Source: Labrys okinawensis (GTDB lineage: Bacteria > Pseudomonadota > Alphaproteobacteria > Rhizobiales > Labraceae). From it: a stretch of DNA of 64,000 nt. The translations under genes and the position numbers were made by a program. The stretch lies in contig NZ_PUEJ01000008.1 of the NCBI RefSeq assembly GCF_002982075.1, positions 186,001 to 250,000 on the forward strand, written 5' to 3'. Below the pieces are notes generated by a model. It was given only the letters and a program-made list of their open reading frames with translations, was not told where the DNA came from and searched no databases. Positions 59,319-64,000 of the stretch are shown one piece after another; the stretch's first letter is position 1; the number at the start of each line of letters is the position of its first letter.

Positions 59319-61880
59319 ATGGCAGTGTTTCCAAAAAAGGCGAAGGTCGTCATCGTCGGGTTGGGCGGGATCGTCGGCGCGTCGATCGCCCATCATTTGA
59401 TCGAGCGGGGCTGGGACGACATCGTCGGCATCGACAAGTCGGGCATCCCGACCGATATCGGCTCCACCGCCCATGCTTCCGACTTCTGCTATGCCACCAG
59501 CCACGACTTCCTGTCCTGCTGGACCACGCTCTATTCCATCGATTTCTACGAGAAGATGGGCCATTACGCCCGCGTCGGCGGCCTCGAAGTGGCGCGCGTG
59601 GGCGACGACGCCCGCATGGACGAGATCAAGCGCAAGGTCGCTTCCGGCAAGGCCTTCGGCACCCGCGCCCGCTTGATCGAGCCGGCCGAGATCAAGGAGA
59701 AGTTCCCGCTGATCGAGGAGCATCTGGTGCAGGGCGGCCTGTGGGACCCTGACGCCGGCCTCGTCATTCCGCGCTCGCAGACGGTGGCGGGCAAGCTCGT
59801 CGACCAGGCCGAAGCCGCCGGCAAGCTCCAGGCCTTCGCCAACACGCCTGCCACTTCGCTCGTCATCGAGAATGGCCGCATCAAGGGCGTGGTCACCAGC
59901 CGCGGCACCATCGAGGCCGATCATGTCGTGGTCTGCGCGGGCCTGTGGGGCCGCCTGATCGCCGAGATGGCCGGCGAAGACCTGCCGGTCATGCCGGTCG
60001 ACCACCCGCTCACCTTTTTCGGCCCCTATAACGAATTCGCCGGCACCGGTAAGGAAATCGGCTGGCCGCTGCTGCGCGACCAGGGCAACTCGGCCTATAT
60101 GCGCGACACCGGCGATCCGACCACCGCGGAAGGCGGCCAGATCGAATGGGGCTATTACGAAGAGACCAATCCGCGCCTGTGCCATCCGCGCGACCTTCTC
60201 GAAAAGCACGAGGCGCGCCTCTCGCCCTCGCAGCGCGACCTCGACATGGAGCAGATCATGGCGCCGCTCGAACGCGCCATGGAATTGACGCCGATCCTCG
60301 GTGAACTCGGCTTCAACGAAGGCCACTCCTTCAACGGCCTCCTGCAGGTCACCACCGATGGCGGCCCTTCCATGGGCGAAAGCCAGAAGGTGCGCGGCCT
60401 GTGGTATGCCGTGGCCATCTGGGTCAAGGACGGCCCCGGCATGGGCAAGCTGATCGCCGACTGGATGACCGACGGCCGCACGCCGATCGACCACAACAAG
60501 ATCGACTATGCCCGCTTTTCCCCGCACATGCTGAAGGAAGACTTCATCGAGGGGCGCTGCGGCGAGGCGGCCCGCAAGATCTACAATCCGGCCGTGCATC
60601 CGCGCGAGCCCTACGACACCGGCCGCAACATCCGGCGCTCGCCCTTCTATGAGCGCGAGAAGGAGCTCGGCGGCTATTTCATGGAGCTCGGTGGCTGGGA
60701 GCGCGCCCACGGTTATGCCGCCAACGAGCATCTCCTCGAGAAATACGGCAACCGCGTGCCGGTGCGCGAGAACGAATGGGACAACCGCCATTTCTGGCGC
60801 GTCTCCAATGCCGAACAGCTCGCCATGAGCGAGGATTGCGGCATCATCAACCTCTCGCACTTCGCCATGATCGATGTCGAAGGCCCCGACCATGTCGCGC
60901 TGATGGAGTGGGTTTGCGCCGCCAAGATCGGCGGTGACGCCAATATCGGCAAGGGCATCTACACCCACTTCCTCGACGAGGACGGCATGGTGCGGGCCGA
61001 CCTCACCGTGTTCCGCATGGCCGACCGCTGCCGCGTGGTCGACGGTGCCGATGCCGGCCCGCGCGACCTCAACTATCTGCGCCGCGTCGCTCAGGACAAG
61101 GGCTTCGACGTCACCATCACCGATACATCTGAGAAATACGTCACCATCGGCATCTGGGGCCCGAATGCCCGCGTCAATCTGAAGAAGGTGGTGGAAGACC
61201 CGGCCGGACTCGATCCGGAGAACTTCCCCTTCGCCGCCATCAAGCCGATCCGCATCGGCGGCAAGGACGTTTCCGCCTTCCGCATCTCCTATGTCGGCGA
61301 GCAGGGCTGGGAGCTGCATATGCGCTACGAGGATGGCCTCGCGGTCTGGGACGCGCTGCGCTCCACCGGGGTGATCGCCGTCGGCGTGGAGACCTACGCC
61401 AATTCCCGCCGCATGGAAAAGAGCCTGCGCCTGCAGAACGCCGAGCTCAACACCGAGTACAACCTGATCGAAACCGATCTCCAGCGCCCCAAGGTCAAGG
61501 AGGCCGATTTCTGCGGCAAGGCCAAGCATCTGGAGCATCGCGCCCGCCCGCATCAGCCGGCCATGCTGTGCACGCTGGTAATCACGGACAATGTCGACGC
61601 CAAGGGTGTCGCCCGCTATCCCGTCGGCATCCTGCCGGTGATGGACCCGGCGACCGGCGAGACGCTGGTCGACGAACTCGGCCGGCGTTCCTACACCTAT
61701 TCGATCGCCTATGGGCCCACCATCGGCAAGAACATCGCGCTCGCCTATCTGCCGCATGCCTATGCTCAGGAAGGCCGCAAGCTCGAAGTCGAATATTTCG
61801 GCGAGACCTACCCGGTCGAGGTGGCAGGGGTCGGCTACAAGCCGCTCTACGACCCCGAGAACCTGAAGCCGCGAAGCTGA
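59319..61880 (+). CDS. FAD-dependent dimethylglycine/sarcosine-dehydrogenase-like protein (DAO-GcvT fusion)
   Basis: An 853-residue two-domain enzyme. Residues 8-430 are the DAO oxidase fold; the FAD loop is VIVGLGGIVGASIAHHLIER. The C-terminal half is a GcvT/aminomethyltransferase-like folate domain: DDCGIINLSHFAMI-type start (SEDCGIINLSHFAMIDVEG), FRISYVGEQGWELHMRYEDG and VGVETYANSRRMEKSLRLQN. In dimethylglycine and sarcosine dehydrogenases the methyl group freed by FAD-linked oxidation goes to tetrahydrofolate in such a domain. The substrate (dimethylglycine, sarcosine or a related N-methyl compound) is not fixed. Its own promoter; a perfect hairpin follows its stop. Confidence 0.9.
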   Translation: MAVFPKKAKVVIVGLGGIVGASIAHHLIERGWDDIVGIDKSGIPTDIGSTAHASDFCYATSHDFLSCWTTLYSIDFYEKMGHYARVGGLEVARVGDDARMDEIKRKVASGKAFGTRARLIEPAEIKEKFPLIEEHLVQGGLWDPDAGLVIPRSQTVAGKLVDQAEAAGKLQAFANTPATSLVIENGRIKGVVTSRGTIEADHVVVCAGLWGRLIAEMAGEDLPVMPVDHPLTFFGPYNEFAGTGKEIGWPLLRDQGNSAYMRDTGDPTTAEGGQIEWGYYEETNPRLCHPRDLLEKHEARLSPSQRDLDMEQIMAPLERAMELTPILGELGFNEGHSFNGLLQVTTDGGPSMGESQKVRGLWYAVAIWVKDGPGMGKLIADWMTDGRTPIDHNKIDYARFSPHMLKEDFIEGRCGEAARKIYNPAVHPREPYDTGRNIRRSPFYEREKELGGYFMELGGWERAHGYAANEHLLEKYGNRVPVRENEWDNRHFWRVSNAEQLAMSEDCGIINLSHFAMIDVEGPDHVALMEWVCAAKIGGDANIGKGIYTHFLDEDGMVRADLTVFRMADRCRVVDGADAGPRDLNYLRRVAQDKGFDVTITDTSEKYVTIGIWGPNARVNLKKVVEDPAGLDPENFPFAAIKPIRIGGKDVSAFRISYVGEQGWELHMRYEDGLAVWDALRSTGVIAVGVETYANSRRMEKSLRLQNAELNTEYNLIETDLQRPKVKEADFCGKAKHLEHRARPHQPAMLCTLVITDNVDAKGVARYPVGILPVMDPATGETLVDELGRRSYTYSIAYGPTIGKNIALAYLPHAYAQEGRKLEVEYFGETYPVEVAGVGYKPLYDPENLKPRS

Positions 61881-61913
61881 GGGAACCCATCCTCACCGAA
61901 AATGGCGCGATTT

Positions 61914-61975
61914 CCTTCTCCCCTTGCGGGTGTCGTCAACTCTCTTGAGTTGACGACACCCGCAAGGGGAGAAGG
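61914..61975. repeat. Perfect 29-bp-stem palindrome after the DMGDH-like gene
   Basis: Arms 61914-61942 and 61947-61975 match base for base, with a 4-base loop TCTT. The outer part is CCTTCTCCCCTTGCGGG of the TTCTCCC family; the centre CAACTCTCTTGAGTTG is the reverse complement of the inner hairpin at 13420-13435; the words TGTCGT/ACGACA join them. It lies 34 bases after the stop and would strongly stop or stabilise the transcript; no T run follows. Confidence 0.9.
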
Positions 61976-62115
61976 CTACAAGTGCCCCGCCGTCGGGCGC
62001 CATCCCGAGTTCTCCACGTCACAATTGCCCGCTCTTGTTGACGTTTGGGGCGGGCACGCGGAAGTAGGAGGTCTCATTCCCTGACCCTCGCCCGGCACGG
62101 GCGAGGGAGTCCGCC

Positions 62116-62898
62116 ATGCCCAAGAAACCGATAGCAAAACCGATCGTCAAACCAACGGCCAAGAAGAAGATCGAGCGCTTTCCCGAGCCGCCCAGCATGC
62201 CGCCCGGGACCTCCGTCATCGCCATCGGCGACATCCACGGAAGGCTCGACCTGCTGGAGCCGCTGCTCGTGCGCATCGAGAGGCGTGCATCGCTGCTACC
62301 GGGCCTTCGGCATGTCGTGGTCAGCGTCGGCGACCTCATCGACCGCGGCCCCGATTCCGCCGGCGTGATCGAACGGCTGATGAACGGCGTGCGAGGCTGC
62401 GAACTCAACGTGCTGCTCGGCAATCACGAGGACGCCCTGCTGGGCTTTCTCGACGACAAGCCGATCGGCGATGCCTGGCGCAGCTTCTTCGGCGCCGACG
62501 CCTTCCTGCAGAGCTACGGCATCGCCAGCCGGCAGAACTACAAGGTGGAGAAGACACCGGACCGCCTGCGCCAGGACATGCTCGCGGCCATACCGCAGGC
62601 CCATCTCGATTTCCTGCGCGGCCTGCCCACCTCCTACAGCATCGGCGACTATTTCTTCGCCCATGCCGGCGTGCGTCCCGGCGTGCCGCTGGATGAGCAG
62701 GACGACCGTGATCTCGTCTGGATCCGCGAGGAATTCCTGCATTCCAAGCAGCGTTTCGAGAAGAAGATCGTCCACGGCCACACACCGGTCCGCAAGCCGG
62801 ACTTCAACCGCAACCGCATCAATCTGGACACCAAGGCCTATGCCTCCGGCGTGCTGACGGCGGTGCGGTTCGAGGGCATCGAGGCCGCGGTGTTCTGA
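62116..62898 (+). CDS. PPP-family metallophosphatase, tandem copy 1
   Basis: A 260-residue enzyme of the phosphoprotein-phosphatase (bacterial PP2A-like/ApaH-like) superfamily. All metal motifs are present: IGDIHGRLDLL, SVGDLIDRGPDSAG, LLGNHEDAL, FFAHAGVRPG and IVHGHTPV. The first 30 residues are Lys/Pro-rich (MPKKPIAKPIVKPTAKKKI). Length is shorter than ApaH and without its extra loops; either protein-serine/threonine or dinucleotide-polyphosphate hydrolysis is possible. It is followed at 200 bases by a paralogue (62-63 kb), so a duplication is likely. Confidence 0.92.
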   Translation: MPKKPIAKPIVKPTAKKKIERFPEPPSMPPGTSVIAIGDIHGRLDLLEPLLVRIERRASLLPGLRHVVVSVGDLIDRGPDSAGVIERLMNGVRGCELNVLLGNHEDALLGFLDDKPIGDAWRSFFGADAFLQSYGIASRQNYKVEKTPDRLRQDMLAAIPQAHLDFLRGLPTSYSIGDYFFAHAGVRPGVPLDEQDDRDLVWIREEFLHSKQRFEKKIVHGHTPVRKPDFNRNRINLDTKAYASGVLTAVRFEGIEAAVF

Positions 62899-62940
62899 GC
62901 GGCTGGAAGGCCGCCCCTCTCTTCGAATGCAGTGTTTCCG

Positions 62941-63048
62941 AGAGCGGACGGGACGTCCGCGGTCCCAGGGGCAACGTTTCCCGCGCGACCTGGCAAGGCT
63001 TGCTCGGGAACTTCCGAGGCTGGGACCGCGGACGTCTCGTCCGCCTCT
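62941..63048. repeat. Long inverted repeat between the two phosphatase genes
   Basis: AGAGCGGACGGGACGTCCGC with GGTCCCA (62941-62967) and its inverse copy TGGGACCGCGGACGTC...TCGTCCGCCTCT (63021-63048), with one mismatch and one extra base, 53 bases apart. Each arm also folds on itself (GCGGACG/CGTCCGC). Same words as in the palindromes at 268-337, at the far end of the window. Confidence 0.75.
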
Positions 63049-63098
63049 TGCCGCCCGGCCCACGACCCCCTTATTGTATTGCATGGAGGGAGCGCATC

Positions 63099-63821
63099 AT
63101 GGGGCCATTCCATCTGCCCGCTATCCCCGACGACATCAGCGTCATCGCCTTCGGCGACGTGCATGGCTGCTACGACAAGCTGGAAATCCTGCTCGAAAAG
63201 ATTGAAGAACGCCTGGCCGCTTTGCCGGAGCGGCGGCACATCGTTGTCTCCGTCGGCGATCTCGTCGATCGCGGCCCGGATTCGGCCCGGGTGGTCGAAC
63301 GGCTGACCGCCGGCCTACCGGGCTGCGAACTCGTGGTGCTCAAGGGCAATCACGAGGCGATGATGCTCGAATTCATCCGCGGCGGCGAGGATGCCGAGGC
63401 CTGGCTGCACAATGGTGGCCTGCGCACGCTGGCGAGCTACGGCATCGATCTGGAGCGGACCCTGGCCGAAGGCCCGACGCTTCATGGCCTGCGCCGCGCC
63501 TTTCTCGACGCAATACCGGAACATCATCTCGCCTTCCTGGCGAAGATGCCGCTCAGCTATGCCTGCGGCGATTATTTCTTCGTGCATGCCGGTGTTCGCC
63601 CCGGCCGTCCCCCCGACCGCCAGAACGAGGAGGACCTCCTGTGGATCCGCAACGAGTTCCTCGACTGGGACGGCGATTTCGGCAAACGCATCGTGCATGG
63701 CCACACGCCGGTCGACATCGCGACCTTCAAGCCCAACCGCATCAATCTCGACACCGGCGCCTGTTTCGGCGGCCCCCTGACCGCCGTGCTGCTGGAGGGG
63801 ACGGAGGCGACGATTTTTTGA
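63099..63821 (+). CDS. PPP-family metallophosphatase, tandem copy 2
   Basis: A 240-residue paralogue of the preceding gene, lacking the Lys/Pro-rich start. Motifs: AFGDVHGCYDKLE, VSVGDLVDRGPDSARVVERL, LKGNHEAMM, FFVHAGVRPGRPP, IVHGHTPVD, ending with RINLDTGACFGGPLTAVLLE. All metal ligands are kept, so it should be active. ATG 63099 follows GGAGGGA; the frame starts inside the repeat upstream. The two proteins are alike along their length but clearly diverged, which suggests an old tandem duplication. Confidence 0.92.
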   Translation: MGPFHLPAIPDDISVIAFGDVHGCYDKLEILLEKIEERLAALPERRHIVVSVGDLVDRGPDSARVVERLTAGLPGCELVVLKGNHEAMMLEFIRGGEDAEAWLHNGGLRTLASYGIDLERTLAEGPTLHGLRRAFLDAIPEHHLAFLAKMPLSYACGDYFFVHAGVRPGRPPDRQNEEDLLWIRNEFLDWDGDFGKRIVHGHTPVDIATFKPNRINLDTGACFGGPLTAVLLEGTEATIF

Positions 63822-63952
63822 ATTGGGCTGCCTGAATCACTTCACTTGTTGAAACCTTTGGTCAAAAGCTGCGGCTTGCTTGCTCCGAGCGGTTGCAATT
63901 GCGACTGCTTTGAGCCAGACGCCCTTCTGTCCCTAGCCCGGAGAAACCGATC

Positions 63953-64000
63953 GTGCCGCCAGAGACCGGCAATCTCGTCACCGCCGACCTGATCGCCGTG
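63953..64000 (+). CDS. Start of a further gene, cut by the window edge
   Basis: GTG 63953 with CGGAG ten bases upstream opens a frame (VPPETGNLVTADLIAV) that runs to the window end. Too short to name. The start is only a guess. Confidence 0.3.
   Translation, partial: MPPETGNLVTADLIAV

Noticed and set aside
59181-61757. 858-codon open frame opposite the DMGDH-like gene
   Set aside because: Antisense shadow with the same composition bias; the plus-strand gene has full FAD and GcvT motifs.

Overview
This window is GC-rich, gene-dense chromosomal DNA from an alphaproteobacterium, almost certainly order Hyphomicrobiales (Rhizobiales). The basis is family-level: an Irr-type Fur regulator with the GCP heme motif and HHH segment, a Zur, DUF882, DUF2125 and DUF1127 proteins, the ftsY-yciB pair, and dispersed intergenic palindromes. 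The genus cannot be fixed from the window. It looks like core chromosome with one insertion sequence, no phage, no CRISPR array and no tRNA or rRNA gene that I can see.

Layout. 1-5 kb: the end of ftsK, a PfkB kinase translationally coupled to a KDPG-type aldolase, a HIG1-like membrane protein, a PduO-type cobalamin adenosyltransferase, an MltB-type transglycosylase and irr. 5-17 kb: LysR regulators, a Tat-exported amidohydrolase, an SDR-RidA pair, acnA, a beta-carbonic anhydrase, an Lrp regulator facing a DMT exporter, and a second DMT permease. 17-25 kb: PepF, then an envelope-related group made of an NtrC-family response regulator with degenerate AAA+ motifs, a YcbB-like L,D-transpeptidase and a DUF882/M15 peptidase, then BolA. 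25-31 kb: DUF2125, a PheC-like periplasmic protein, the ftsY-yciB-arginase-like operon and an RluA pseudouridine synthase. 31-34 kb: a duplicated divergent LysR/DUF1127 module. 34-45 kb: ispG, a FUSC exporter, zur, proA, an emrAB-type efflux operon with divergent TetR and twin operators, an exported hypothetical protein and a membrane-anchored AraC regulator. 45-54 kb: a TPR protein, a TlpA thioredoxin, a GRPD/TIGR04222 fusion, an MttB homologue, an HdeD-like protein, a carboxylesterase and an IS630 element. 54-64 kb: an AhpD-like protein, a probably frameshifted exported protein, an MFS exporter, a ThDP enzyme, an SH3 protein, a dimethylglycine-dehydrogenase-like oxidoreductase and two tandem PPP phosphatases.

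How the genes work together. Clear units are kinase-aldolase (ATGA overlap), SDR-RidA (7-nt overlap), ftsY-yciB-arginase (3-nt gap, then TAGTG), HdeD-hydrolase (16-nt gap) and emrA-emrB. The MttB and dimethylglycine-dehydrogenase-like genes, about 7.5 kb apart, both point to methylated-amine or betaine breakdown.

The least expected content is non-coding. About six copies of a roughly 100-bp palindromic element with TAGAGC/GCTCTA ends lie mostly right in front of genes, and the IS630 copy sits in the terminal TA of one of them. Other signals are long perfect hairpins, one of them a chimera of two repeat families, twin TetR operators, and a conserved motif shared by both copies of the LysR/DUF1127 module.
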